DNA from: Bizionia paragorgiae | Lineage (GTDB): Bacteria; Bacteroidota; Bacteroidia; Flavobacteriales; Flavobacteriaceae | Direction: 5' to 3' | Assembly (NCBI RefSeq): GCF_900107625.1 | Contig: NZ_FNQK01000001.1 | Coordinates: forward strand, 184,943-248,942 | Length of the DNA: 64,000 bases | Shown: positions 46,167 through 55,588 of the stretch, in pieces | How the letters are laid out: each line of letters opens with the position of its first letter | How positions within the stretch are numbered: the stretch's first letter is position 1 | Translations under genes and position numbers: made by a program | The notes under the pieces: generated by a model | Seen by the model: only the letters and a program-made list of their open reading frames with translations | Told to the model about the DNA's origin: nothing | Database searches by the model: none

Positions 46167-46569
46167 GTTAAATATATATTGATTAATAGCATTGTAAATA
46201 TATAAAATATACTCAACATAATCACCTGACCCTTAATGATAAACTAGTATTTTAACAGTATTTTCGATTATACCTCTGCTTACACCGACGAAATACCAAC
46301 CTTGGTAAGAAAAACCCCACCTCACATTACAACTAACTGTTATTTAAACAGATATAACCACTCATAAACAATAGGTGTTTCATTTTTACAAACACTTACC
46401 CCTATACAAAACCAACTATGATTAAATACCAATCTACACATTCTAACCACGTATATCACTATAGAATTAGTTGCAGAAATTAAAAAGAGAGTCTTCCTAA
46501 ATACGGCAGACTCTCTTTAAATTTTATTCGTGCATTATATAGTATGACTATATAATTTATTTATGCTCA
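46167..46569. other. spacer between the curlin paralogs
   Basis: The first 30 bp upstream of copy 1 (46167-46196) nearly match the same region of copy 2, so the duplication included the 5' leader. The remainder shows no gene. A terminator for copy 2 is at 46484-46518. Confidence 0.6.
46484..46518 (-). terminator. terminator after curlin copy 2
   Basis: Stem AAAGAGAGTCT/AGACTCTCTTT with a 13-base loop and a T run on the minus strand. It separates copy 2 from copy 1. Confidence 0.82.
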
Positions 46570-48099
46570 TTAACACCCACTACCTGTATCAACACAAGGA
46601 GCATCTAAATCAAAATCGTTTAATCCTGGAGGACAAACTAAATCCTGTGGCGCTTGGAAATCACAGTTCTCAGCATCTGTAGCAAAATTGCCATCCGGAC
46701 CTAATTGTAAGATATTAGCCTGGTTTCCACTATGAGGCGAACCACCTAATCCTTGTTCTACAGTATAACTATGCCCACCAGAACTATTAGCTCCAGTTTT
46801 CTGTACTAACAAAATTTGGTTGTTTTGACCACGTTGAGCCGTATGTGCTGCATTTCCTTTTCCTGGATCAGCAAATTGGTAAGTACTTACTAAGTTAGAA
46901 TTACCTCTTTGTGTAGAGTACACAGTATTGTCATCTCCAAATTGTCTTTGGTAAAGTTTATGATTAAAACCTAACTGGGCTGCCCCAGCCATATTGTTTT
47001 CACCTGACTGATCTTGACGACCATAGTTGTTACCTCCATTAGCATTACCATAAGCATTTTGAATCAAGGCAGCACTATTGTCTTTACCAGACTGATTTTG
47101 CTCACCATAGTTACCATCTCCATCTCCCCATTGCCCTATGAAACCATCATTGTTTTCACCAGATTGGTTTTGTAACGCTAAATTATCATCAGATGGGTTC
47201 ACAACATTCATAGTTCCATTTGTGATCATATCAACATTAGAATTCATAAATAAATATGCACTGTTACCCAAAGCATTAGTTGTTGCTTTTCCCTGTGTCA
47301 CTTCTGCATTGTTACCAACACCAGAAACAGCATTAGAGGTTTGATTTTGATTCACCTTATTGTTATCACCTTCCTGAACCGAAACAGAAACATTTCTAGC
47401 AGAACCGTATTGACGCACTCTAGTAACGTTATCATCTCCATACTGCTCTGTAGTCGCTAAATGCCCTGCCGATTGGTCAGGACCAGCATTTTGACGAATG
47501 TCTGAAATGTTATCATCTCCTTCTTGGATTGAACGCGCTTCACTGTTGTCATATTGCTGAACAATTCTAGATGAGTTATCTTCCCCATCTTGCTCAATCA
47601 TAGCGAAGTTATCCTCGCCTTGCTGACCAGTACCATGATCGATTCTCGCTTTGTTACCAGAACTTGCGTCATCTTTTTGACCTTGTAATGTTAAACCCTC
47701 ATTGAAGTCCCCTTCTTGATTTGTAGTAGACTGGTTGTCCGTACCTGACTGTCTTACTTCAGCTGCGTTTCCATAACCACTGTCATTAAAACCGTTATTT
47801 ACATCACCTGTCTGCCAAATTCTAGCTTTGTTTTCTCCCGTACCCGAACCATTGTCTTGCATGGTTAACACAGAGTTATTAGCTCCCGCTTGCCCTACAT
47901 AAACTTTTTGATTTGTACCTTCTTGAACAGACTTACCAGTGTTGTTCCAAAAACCTCCGGCAGAAGGCAATGCTGCAACTACTGTTGGATCGGTTGCAGA
48001 TGATCCATTTGTTGCCGTTCCATTGGCGTTAAGCCCTTCTTGCGCCATTAGTGCGCCCGAAAATAATAGTGCCGCAGCACCGAAAAATACTTTTTTCAT
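46570..48099 (-). CDS. large curlin-repeat protein (major curli subunit candidate), copy 2
   Basis: 509 residues from the ATG at 48099 (MKKVFFGAAALLFSGALMAQ, a clear signal peptide); an upstream in-frame ATG at 48141 would add 14 residues before the signal and is unlikely. Same architecture as copy 1: 18-20 Q-x-G-x-x-N units and a four-cysteine C-terminal tail ending in Cys. Substitutions relative to copy 1 are denser in the N-terminal 285 residues than in the rest. It has its own terminator and a candidate promoter, so the two copies may be expressed separately. Confidence 0.9.
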   Translation of the reverse strand: MKKVFFGAAALLFSGALMAQEGLNANGTATNGSSATDPTVVAALPSAGGFWNNTGKSVQEGTNQKVYVGQAGANNSVLTMQDNGSGTGENKARIWQTGDVNNGFNDSGYGNAAEVRQSGTDNQSTTNQEGDFNEGLTLQGQKDDASSGNKARIDHGTGQQGEDNFAMIEQDGEDNSSRIVQQYDNSEARSIQEGDDNISDIRQNAGPDQSAGHLATTEQYGDDNVTRVRQYGSARNVSVSVQEGDNNKVNQNQTSNAVSGVGNNAEVTQGKATTNALGNSAYLFMNSNVDMITNGTMNVVNPSDDNLALQNQSGENNDGFIGQWGDGDGNYGEQNQSGKDNSAALIQNAYGNANGGNNYGRQDQSGENNMAGAAQLGFNHKLYQRQFGDDNTVYSTQRGNSNLVSTYQFADPGKGNAAHTAQRGQNNQILLVQKTGANSSGGHSYTVEQGLGGSPHSGNQANILQLGPDGNFATDAENCDFQAPQDLVCPPGLNDFDLDAPCVDTGSGC

Positions 48100-48127
48100 G
48101 TTAAATATATATTGATTAATAGCACTT

Positions 48128-48157
48128 CGAATATATATCAATTATTTAATATAACAA
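48128..48157 (-). promoter_or_regulatory. candidate promoter of the curli locus (copy 2)
   Basis: Minus-strand TTG (48155-48157), 19 bp, TATATTCG (48128-48135), one mismatch from TAnnTTTG, 28 bp upstream of the start. Confidence 0.45.
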
Positions 48158-48275
48158 ATCATACACCCTCAATTCCTTAGTATTTTAACAAATTTTTCGA
48201 TAATACGACGCTTAATATCGCTTAACTGTTTTCCTACACGTTAAAAATTTAAATACTACATACTTTATAGAATTA

Positions 48276-48304
48276 AAAAAGGCCCCGATTTCTCGAAGCC
48301 TTTT
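48276..48304 (-). terminator. terminator after glnN
   Basis: On the minus strand, AAGGCTTCGA/TCGGGGCCTT (two G-U pairs) with a GAAA loop and a T run, 24 bp after the stop codon. Confidence 0.8.
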
Positions 48305-48327
48305 AAACAGCACCTTCCTACGTATTT

Positions 48328-50514
48328 CTACGTAGTAAAAAGTAATTCTCTATACTTTGGTAGCGGCCAAAGTTCGTCGTCTACCAACAACTCCAATTTG
48401 TCACAATGGTATCTTATTTCCTCTAACATCGGAATAACTTCCTCACAATACATTGTCGCCTTAGTTTCTAAATCCGATAACTGATTAGCTTCTTTTCGCT
48501 TATTAATCATTTTCGTTACCGTTGTATTAATAATATCTACACGTTTTGAGATATCCTCAATTAATTCTAACTGAGCATGAGCGACGCGATTAAAATCTGC
48601 TTCGTAAATCTCTTTAAGTCCTTGCACATTATTAATTAAGGTGTTTTGATATTTAATAGCTGTTGGAACAATATGGTTACGCGCCAGATCTCCTAACACA
48701 CGTGCTTCTATTTGGATACGTAAAATATACTCTTCCATTTCAATATCGTAACGCGACTGTACTTCGACTCTATTCATCACACCTAAATCACCATACATAG
48801 CGATAGTTTTCTCAGAAACTTTTGCTTTTAATGCTTTTGGCGTTGTCTTATTATTACTTAGACCTCTTTTCTCTGCTTCTTTTTCCCAAGCTTCCCCGTA
48901 ACCGTTTCCTTCGAATAAAATGTTAGACGATTTTTTAATGTATTCTCTTAATACATTAAAAATAGCTTCGTCTTTTTTCAATTCTTTTTTCTTAATTAAA
49001 ACATCCACCTCTTCTTTAAATTCAATTAATTGCTTAGCAACAATTGAGTTTATAAGCGTCATTGGATTCGCACAGTTCGCTAAAGAACCTACAGCTCTAA
49101 ATTCAAACTTATTCCCTGTAAAGGCAAATGGAGACGTTCGGTTTCTATCGGTATTATCTAAAAGAATTTCTGGTATTTTACCAACGACATTTAATTTTAG
49201 ATCGGTTTTCTCTTTTGGAGACAACTTACCATTCGTTACGTTTTCTAACTCTTTTAAAACATTTGTTAGTTGCTCTCCTATAAATACTGAGATGATTGCT
49301 GGAGGGGCCTCGTTAGCGCCTAGACGGTGATCGTTACTAGCTGATGCGATTGTAGCTCTTACCAACTCTTCATTATCATGTACCGCTTTAATTGTATTAA
49401 TAAAGAACGTTAAAAACTGAAGATTACTCATAGGTGTTTTACCTGGACTTAATAAATTAACCCCTGTATTTGTACTTAAACTCCAGTTATTATGTTTCCC
49501 AGAACCGTTTACTCCTTTAAATGGCTTTTCATGAAATAGCACTTTAAAGTTATGACGTTCTGCTACTTTATTCATCACATCCATTAACAATGCGTTGTGA
49601 TCCACTGCTAAATTTGCTTCTTCATAAATAGGAGCTAATTCAAATTGATTAGGAGCCACTTCATTATGTCTTGTCTTTACAGGAATACCTAACAGCATAC
49701 ATTCAATCTCTAGGTCACGCATATACGACATTGCTCGCGAAGGAATGGTACCAAAATAGTGATCGTCTAATTGCTGACCTTTTGCTGAAGAGTGCCCTAA
49801 TAATGTTCTTCCCGTTAATTGAATATCTGGTCGTGATGATACTAAAGCACTATCTATTAAAAAGTACTCTTGCTCCCAACCTAAAGAAGCATTTACCTTT
49901 TTTACATTTTTATCAAAATACTTACACACAGCAACCGATGCATTATCTATAGCATTTAACGCACGTAAAAGTGGCGTCTTATTATCTAGAGCCTCTCCTG
50001 TATATGATACAAAAACAGTAGGTACACATAAGGTTTTACCAAAAATAAAAGCTGGAGAAGTAGGATCCCATGCCGTATACCCTCGCGCTTCAAACGTATT
50101 TCTAATACCTCCATTTGGAAAACTAGAAGCGTCTGGCTCTTGCTGTACAAGCTGACTTCCACCTAATTTTTCTATTGCACCACCGCCGTCGATAGTTTCG
50201 AAAAAGGCATCATGTTTTTCTGCAGTCGTTCCTGTTAATGGTTGAAACCAGTGCGTATAATGCGTTACCCCTTTAGACAAAGCCCAATCTTTCATAGATT
50301 GCGCAATTTGATTCGCTATACCTCGATCTATTTTAGTTCCTTTTTCGATGGCGTTATTAACACTTTCAAAAGCATCTTTTGTAAGCGATTGACGCATTGT
50401 TTCTTTATTAAAAACATTTTCTCCGAATAATTCAGAGCGTCGTTTTCCTTCGATAATCTCAACCGGTTTACGGTTTAAAGTTTCTTTAATTGCAAAAAAG
50501 CGTAATGTGGACAT
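48328..50514 (-). CDS. glnN: glutamine synthetase type III
   Basis: 728 residues, the size of the large GSIII enzymes of Bacteroidota and some cyanobacteria. It joins ammonium and glutamate to glutamine with ATP. GSIII-specific and catalytic segments include NSEL-like RSELFGENVF near the N-terminus, RTLLGHSSAKGQQLDDHYFG, HNEVAPNQFELAPIYEE and NGSGKHNNWSLSTNTGVNLL. It is a single-gene unit with a terminator. A -7 box and a distinctive array of CCCCTAAA boxes lie upstream. gdhA is 2.5 kb away, so nitrogen assimilation genes cluster here. Confidence 0.96.
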   Translation of the reverse strand: MSTLRFFAIKETLNRKPVEIIEGKRRSELFGENVFNKETMRQSLTKDAFESVNNAIEKGTKIDRGIANQIAQSMKDWALSKGVTHYTHWFQPLTGTTAEKHDAFFETIDGGGAIEKLGGSQLVQQEPDASSFPNGGIRNTFEARGYTAWDPTSPAFIFGKTLCVPTVFVSYTGEALDNKTPLLRALNAIDNASVAVCKYFDKNVKKVNASLGWEQEYFLIDSALVSSRPDIQLTGRTLLGHSSAKGQQLDDHYFGTIPSRAMSYMRDLEIECMLLGIPVKTRHNEVAPNQFELAPIYEEANLAVDHNALLMDVMNKVAERHNFKVLFHEKPFKGVNGSGKHNNWSLSTNTGVNLLSPGKTPMSNLQFLTFFINTIKAVHDNEELVRATIASASNDHRLGANEAPPAIISVFIGEQLTNVLKELENVTNGKLSPKEKTDLKLNVVGKIPEILLDNTDRNRTSPFAFTGNKFEFRAVGSLANCANPMTLINSIVAKQLIEFKEEVDVLIKKKELKKDEAIFNVLREYIKKSSNILFEGNGYGEAWEKEAEKRGLSNNKTTPKALKAKVSEKTIAMYGDLGVMNRVEVQSRYDIEMEEYILRIQIEARVLGDLARNHIVPTAIKYQNTLINNVQGLKEIYEADFNRVAHAQLELIEDISKRVDIINTTVTKMINKRKEANQLSDLETKATMYCEEVIPMLEEIRYHCDKLELLVDDELWPLPKYRELLFTT

Positions 50515-50533
50515 AGGTTCTGTTTATTTTTTA

Positions 50534-50541
50534 CAAATATA
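50534..50541 (-). promoter_or_regulatory. -7 box for glnN
   Basis: Minus-strand TATATTTG, 19 bp upstream of the start. There is no good TTG at -33, which fits an activator-dependent promoter. Confidence 0.5.
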
Positions 50542-50572
50542 TAAAAAAAATGCTTTTACGTAGTTATTTTAT

Positions 50573-50669
50573 TTTTACCCCCTAAATTTTAGGGGTAAAA
50601 TATTATTTACCTAAAAAAAACCCCTAAATATCACGCTTTTTCATACCCTAAAACAAAAACACCCCTAAA
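50573..50669 (-). promoter_or_regulatory. array of CCCCTAAA boxes upstream of glnN
   Basis: An inverted pair TTTTACCCCCTAAA/TTTAGGGGTAAAA (50573-50600, one extra C) is followed by CCCCTAAA at 50621-50628, ACCCTAAA at 50645-50652 and CCCCTAAA at 50662-50669. The three full forward boxes are 42 and 41 bp apart, about four helical turns. The inverted pair begins 31 bp upstream of the glnN -7 box, where an activator could bind. Confidence 0.5.
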
Positions 50670-50802
50670 TTTTAATTTCTACCACATTCTAAATCACTTA
50701 TTTTAGATCACTAAAACGTCTATTTTTCCTCTGATTAACTTTTAAGCGTCATGCTTTATTACATCATACAACTATTGAAAAGATAGGTTAGCACAAAAAA
50801 AA

Positions 50803-50826
50803 GCTTTCAATACAAGTATTGAAAGC
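50803..50826 (-). terminator. terminator after the Ca/Na antiporter gene
   Basis: Perfect stem GCTTTCAATA/TATTGAAAGC with a 4-base loop and a T9 run on the minus strand. Confidence 0.9.
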
Positions 50827-50853
50827 ATTAATGAATTTAAGAAGGCTTGGAGA

Positions 50854-51810
50854 TTATAAAAAAGCCATATAAATAAATGCTGCATAAGCTCCTACCAAAA
50901 GAATCCCTTTAAGCCTTCCAATCTCCAATCGTTTTGGAATAAGAATTAAAAGAATAAGTACGGCTGCAAAACCTAACATCCAAAAAATATCGTTATTTAA
51001 AATTGTATCATCAGTCACAGGTATTTCTTTTATAATAGCAGTTAAACCCAATACCGAACCGATATTAAAAATGTTAGAACCTATTAAATTCCCCAAGGAA
51101 ATTGCTTTTTCTTGCTTCATTGCCGCAATAACAGAAGCCGCTAATTCTGGAACGCTAGTACCAATAGCAATAACGGTAACTGCAATAACCGCGTCACTCA
51201 CTCCCATAGAGATTGCCAGCTCCTTGGCACCATTGACTAACCAAACTGAACCAAAATACAAGGCTAACGCTCCTAACACCAACCAAGCCATCACTTTTAC
51301 ATTACTAACTTCAGCTAAAGACTCATCGACCTCTTCATCTATATCATCACTAATTACAGAGCCTCCTTTATTAGAATCACGAATAAGTATGATTAAAAAA
51401 ACAATTAAGCTAACAAATAAGATCACCCCTTCTATTCGTGACAATATTTGATCGTTATATAAGAAATAATAAAGTAGTCCTGAGAAAATCATCATCGATG
51501 GCCACGTTAATTTATAAAACGTTCTATCTACTGCAATCGCACCAATAATAGCGGTAATTCCTAGTACCAAACCAATATTTGCAATATTAGAGCCTACAAC
51601 ATTATTAATGGCAATTGCTGGCGAACCAGTTAAGGCCGCATTTAAACTCACCAGTAATTCGGGAGCTGAAGTCGCAAAAGAAACCACTGTCATCCCAATT
51701 ACTAACTTAGAAATATTAAATTTAAGGGACAATCCTACCGAAGCTTTCACCAAGAAATCCCCCCCAATAACTAGTAATACCAATCCTAAAATTACCCAAA
51801 GTATACTCAT
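50854..51810 (-). CDS. calcium/sodium antiporter, YrbG/CaCA family
   Basis: 318 residues with ten hydrophobic segments in two inverted halves. The alpha repeats are MTVVSFATSAPELLVSL (first half) and VTVIAIGTSVPELAASVIAA (second half), each with the ion-binding Glu. GNLIGSNIFNIGSVLG follows the second repeat. A cytoplasmic acidic loop, DDIDEEVDESLAE, separates the halves. It exchanges Na+ (or H+) for Ca2+ at the inner membrane. Confidence 0.95.
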   Translation of the reverse strand: MSILWVILGLVLLVIGGDFLVKASVGLSLKFNISKLVIGMTVVSFATSAPELLVSLNAALTGSPAIAINNVVGSNIANIGLVLGITAIIGAIAVDRTFYKLTWPSMMIFSGLLYYFLYNDQILSRIEGVILFVSLIVFLIILIRDSNKGGSVISDDIDEEVDESLAEVSNVKVMAWLVLGALALYFGSVWLVNGAKELAISMGVSDAVIAVTVIAIGTSVPELAASVIAAMKQEKAISLGNLIGSNIFNIGSVLGLTAIIKEIPVTDDTILNNDIFWMLGFAAVLILLILIPKRLEIGRLKGILLVGAYAAFIYMAFL

Positions 51811-52135
51811 CCTTAATTTTTTTGTACGAAGATACTATAAGATTTTTAATGTAGGATTTTGACCTAAATATTTTATCAACCAAAAGGCCATTATAAAGAT
51901 CACTATACAATACCACGAACACCTTTCTTCTCTTTTAACATTAAAGATTTCAAAGACGCCTTTTTCCTATAGATATTAATACATTATGCAAAAGGCCATT
52001 CATCTTTACTTATATTCTGTTTACCCTACGCTACAATATGACACAAAAAAAGCCACTCCTTTCGGGGTGGCTTTTTTTATTTTATACAAAATTACAAGTC
52101 TGCATTAACAGCTTACAATCCTGTGGTAATAAAAT
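51811..52135. other. intergenic region
   Basis: No gene recognised in 51811-52044. A terminator occupies 52045-52078. Confidence 0.4.
52045..52078 (-). terminator. terminator of the gdhA operon
   Basis: Stem A7-GCCACTCC/GGGGTGGC-T7 (one G-U pair) with a 4-base loop. It lies 57 bp after the last gene of the group. Confidence 0.9.
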
Positions 52136-52549
52136 TTATTTTTCAGCTTCTGTTTCACCTTGAACTTTACTGAAAAAATCATCTTTTACCGTTCTGTAAT
52201 TATCTAAATGAACAAGATAACGTAATCGGTAACTCTCGTGCTCTGAAATATAAACCATATCACAGGCCATATCTTCGCACTCTTTCAAGTTAACACGAGA
52301 TAAAGCATATTTTTCAAGCGCCATTTTAAGCTCTTCATTTTCAGCTTTCTTCTCTACAAAACGCTCTAAAATAGAATCTTTAGCATCTGTTTCGCTAACC
52401 TGCTGTTTACACAAGCCAATTAAGTTATTTAATTCTTTCTCAATATATGTTACATGCTTTATCCAATTCTCCAACTCAATCGTATTGATTTTGTGGGTTA
52501 CTTCGATATCATCGTCATGATTATATATCTCTGTATTATTTGTACTCAT
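52136..52549 (-). CDS. uncharacterised helical protein in the gdhA operon
   Basis: 137 residues. There is no signal peptide. It is predicted mostly alpha-helical with two coiled-coil-like stretches (about 20-60 and 65-95) and a short Cys-containing segment, LKECEDMACDMVYISEHESY. I recognise no family. It starts 12 bp after a GreA/Rnk-like gene, so it is likely a partner of that protein or of glutamate metabolism. Confidence 0.75.
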   Translation of the reverse strand: MSTNNTEIYNHDDDIEVTHKINTIELENWIKHVTYIEKELNNLIGLCKQQVSETDAKDSILERFVEKKAENEELKMALEKYALSRVNLKECEDMACDMVYISEHESYRLRYLVHLDNYRTVKDDFFSKVQGETEAEK

Positions 52550-52561
52550 AATTAATTTTTT

Positions 52562-52981
52562 TTACAACAAAACATCAATACCCTTGCTGTTTTCTTGCTG
52601 TTCGACTGCTGTTATTGTTAAATGTTGTTTACCTGTTGGGAAATCCCAAACGACAGGATCTCCAGTAGCATAGCCAAAAAGAGCCGCTCCCATAGGCGTA
52701 AGTATAGAAATTTTATTTTGCTGTAAATTACGCTCACTAGGAATCACAACCTGGATTGTTTTTTCCCACCCTTGATCTGAAACAATTGATACCTTACTAT
52801 TAAACCTAACAACATCTTCAGGCATTTCGTCTTCCTTTAAAACACGTGCCTCCTTAAGCTCTTCGTTTAATTTAATAATCGATTTTTGAATTTCAGAACT
52901 TTCTGAATATCCAGAAACATCAAGAATACGCTTTAAATACGCATATTCCTTTTTCTCCAAAATTAAATTGTCATACTTCAT
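52562..52981 (-). CDS. GreA/GreB C-terminal-domain protein, Rnk-like
   Basis: 139 residues. A short N-terminal helical region (about 1-50, too short for the full GreA coiled coil) is followed by a GreA/GreB C-terminal FKBP-like domain (ISILTPMGAALFGYATGDPV is the family signature). This is the Rnk-type layout: these proteins bind RNA polymerase near the secondary channel but lack the acidic tip that cleaves RNA. It lies 24 bp after gdhA. Confidence 0.85.
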   Translation of the reverse strand: MKYDNLILEKKEYAYLKRILDVSGYSESSEIQKSIIKLNEELKEARVLKEDEMPEDVVRFNSKVSIVSDQGWEKTIQVVIPSERNLQQNKISILTPMGAALFGYATGDPVVWDFPTGKQHLTITAVEQQENSKGIDVLL

Positions 52982-53005
52982 TATAACTCTTATAAAAATT
53001 AAATA

Positions 53006-54307
53006 TCAAGGAAAAATCCCTCTTTGTACGTAAGCTTGCGCTATACGCTCTATAGCTATACAATAAGCTGCTGTTCTCATATCCATAGATTTACTCTCTG
53101 AATAAGCATACACTTTATTAAAAGATTCTTTTAATTTTTTATCAAGCTTAGCCATCACCTCATCGAGCATCCATAATTCTCCATTACGATTTTGCAACCA
53201 CTCAAAATAACTACCAACAACACCACCTGAATTACATAAAATATCTGGAATGATAACGACTCCGCGTTCTAAAAGAATTTTTTCACCTTCTACGTTTGTC
53301 GGACCGTTAGCACCTTCAGCAATTAATTTTGCTTTGATAGTGTGTGCATTTTTCTCTGTAATTTGATTACCTAAGGCAGCTGGAATACAAATATCACAAT
53401 CCACTCCAAAGAAATCCTTACTATCTAAAGGTTTAGAATTTAGAAAATCTACAATACTACCACTGTTTTCTCTACTGTAGTTAAATAAATCTTCAACATT
53501 TAAGCCTTCTTGATTTTGAATACTACCAAAAGCATCTTGTACTGCTACTAATTTAGCGCCTTCTTTTTCTAAGAAGTGAGAGGCCCAGTAGCCAACGTTA
53601 CCAAAACCTTGCACAATATATTTCTTACCATTAAGGTCTAATTTATTGTATTCTGCCCAAAACTTAATGCTTAAATACACACCGTATCCGGTTGCGCGGT
53701 CTCTTCCTTCCAAACCGCCACTTCCTGCAGGTTTACCAGTAACCACGTGCTGATTTGCAGAACGTTCTGCTGGTGGTCTTGTACTCATATAAGTATCTGC
53801 CATCCAAGCCATTGTTTGCGCATTGGTATTAACATCCGGAGCTGGAATATCATGTTCTGGACCAATATTATCGGCTAAAGCGAAAGTAAAACGTCTTGTT
53901 ATACGTTCTAGCTCGTTTTTTGAGTATAACGACGGATCCAACTGAATCCCTCCTTTACCACCACCATAAGGCAGTCCTGCTAAAGACGTTTTCCATGTCA
54001 TCCACATCGCTAAAGCTCTGGCCGCATCAATATCTACTGTTGGGTGATATCTTAACCCGCCTTTGTATGGACCTAAAGCATTATTATGCTGTACTCTGTA
54101 TCCGGTAAAAATCTCCACATCACCATTATCCATCTTTACAGGAAAGTGAACAATAAGTTCATTATTCGTAATACTTAAAATCTTACGAATACTTGGATGA
54201 AGGTTTATTTTATCTGCAGCTGTATTAAACTGTTCCAAAACATTCTCCATCATGCCTCTTTTGGCAGTCGGTTTTTTGTCTCCTTTGGCAGTTGTTGCTA
54301 TTGTCAT
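53006..54307 (-). CDS. gdhA: Glu/Leu/Phe/Val-type dehydrogenase (glutamate dehydrogenase)
   Basis: 433 residues. A hexameric-type GDH that interconverts glutamate and 2-oxoglutarate plus ammonium with NAD(P)H. The catalytic lysine segment is GPYKGGLRYHP; GLPYGGGKGGIQLDP, GPEHDIPAPDVNTN and the Rossmann motif VQGFGNVGYWAS are intact. The N-terminal 18 residues before MMENVLEQ are low-complexity and may not be translated. It is first in a three-gene group with a GreA-like protein. Cofactor choice is not read here. Confidence 0.94.
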   Translation of the reverse strand: MTIATTAKGDKKPTAKRGMMENVLEQFNTAADKINLHPSIRKILSITNNELIVHFPVKMDNGDVEIFTGYRVQHNNALGPYKGGLRYHPTVDIDAARALAMWMTWKTSLAGLPYGGGKGGIQLDPSLYSKNELERITRRFTFALADNIGPEHDIPAPDVNTNAQTMAWMADTYMSTRPPAERSANQHVVTGKPAGSGGLEGRDRATGYGVYLSIKFWAEYNKLDLNGKKYIVQGFGNVGYWASHFLEKEGAKLVAVQDAFGSIQNQEGLNVEDLFNYSRENSGSIVDFLNSKPLDSKDFFGVDCDICIPAALGNQITEKNAHTIKAKLIAEGANGPTNVEGEKILLERGVVIIPDILCNSGGVVGSYFEWLQNRNGELWMLDEVMAKLDKKLKESFNKVYAYSESKSMDMRTAAYCIAIERIAQAYVQRGIFP

Positions 54308-54592
54308 TTTGTTATGTTTATATTATTTTTTCAGTACTGTAATTATCAATAATCTAATATAGCTTATTTAAAAATAAATATTTTATAATATCCGCCTTTT
54401 TAACGCTTTTATTTTTCAAAGCTACAAAAAACCTATATCTTTTATTATTTTTTTCACTTTTATCACCACTAAAACCTGCATTAATTGGTCGTTTTTTATT
54501 TTGGTGACCTATTTCCTATTTCTTTTTGCTCGACAACCGATAAAACGAATACTTGACCTTACTCAAATCCTCTTATACCAAACTATTTTGAT

Positions 54593-55405
54593 TTAAAAGT
54601 AAATCGCTTCAAAAACCGCTAAAAGATCCCCTTCCCCATTATTTAATCTTAAGACATCGCCAGTTACATTGTAATTACGCGCCGTATTAAAAACGGCTAA
54701 TATTTCAGACTCATTAACCGCCACATCGGGACATATTTTCATAGTCGTTGCCAACTGCTCGAAACGGATTTGATTTTCAGACTCCATAGTATACTGTCCC
54801 GAAAACATATTACAACCTGAAAAACCTGTAATTAGATTTTCATTCGTTTTAAGAATGAAATAAATTTCACGTTCTTGATTTTCGGCCATAACCACTTCGT
54901 CCCCTGCTAATTCTTTAAGCTTCCAATACTTTTCGGTAATTGTAGTATCACCACTTTTAGTTTTGGTAAATTCAGCTATAAGTCCGTTAGTCGCATTTTT
55001 CAAGACTAACTTACCTCCTGAGACACTAACTTTTTTAGTTAATTCAAAAGCAGCAAACAGCTGCGACTCTTCAACAACTGTGTCATAACAAGCCATTCGT
55101 GTCGATGCCATTTTAGAAAATGAAAGTCCGTCATTATCGTCGGCCATATATGTTCCGTTAAAATAATTACAACCCGAATATCCTGCAACCGTATGATCTA
55201 AAGCATTAAACCTAAAGTATATTTTTTCTTTAGAAAGACCCGATTGATCAATGTCTTCTCCATTTAGTTTAGAGAGTTCCCAAGTGATATCGGAAAGTCT
55301 AACACTCTCTTTTTCATTAGCCATAGTTCCCGGTAATTGTTTTGCAGATTTACACCCAAATGCAGTCAGAATAATGACCGCAAGTGCTACTATTTTTATT
55401 TTCAT
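54593..55405 (-). CDS. lipoprotein with two META (HslJ-like) domains
   Basis: 270 residues. Lipoprotein signal with FGC (Cys18). Two tandem META domains: the first (about 40-145) has VAGYSGCNYFNGTY and the second (about 160-265) ITGFSGCNMFSGQYT, each with the shared TxMxC strand later (ASTRMACYD, ATTMKICPD). META proteins such as HslJ are linked to stress and aminoglycoside tolerance in enterobacteria; that role is not shown here. It is a single gene. Confidence 0.9.
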   Translation of the reverse strand: MKIKIVALAVIILTAFGCKSAKQLPGTMANEKESVRLSDITWELSKLNGEDIDQSGLSKEKIYFRFNALDHTVAGYSGCNYFNGTYMADDNDGLSFSKMASTRMACYDTVVEESQLFAAFELTKKVSVSGGKLVLKNATNGLIAEFTKTKSGDTTITEKYWKLKELAGDEVVMAENQEREIYFILKTNENLITGFSGCNMFSGQYTMESENQIRFEQLATTMKICPDVAVNESEILAVFNTARNYNVTGDVLRLNNGEGDLLAVFEAIYF

Positions 55406-55588
55406 CTTTACTTTTTATTATATCAAATTTACGATTAGTTTATTATAACACGAACTCTATAATTCTAAACTGTTGTTAAATTAAGAGCCATTTATAAACT
55501 AAAAAATGACATAGTGTAACATGCGTTACCAACCATCCCCTTTTTAAAGGCTATTTTTATGCTCATCAATTTATAAGCCCTAGAAAAC

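Noticed and set aside
44637..48099. Repeated units in the curlin genes as a possible CRISPR array or satellite
   Set aside because: The repeats are in frame, degenerate in DNA and match curlin Q-x-G-x-x-N units.
50579..50669. CCCTAAA runs as a telomere-like repeat
   Set aside because: Copies are not in tandem and the spacing is that of binding sites near a promoter.
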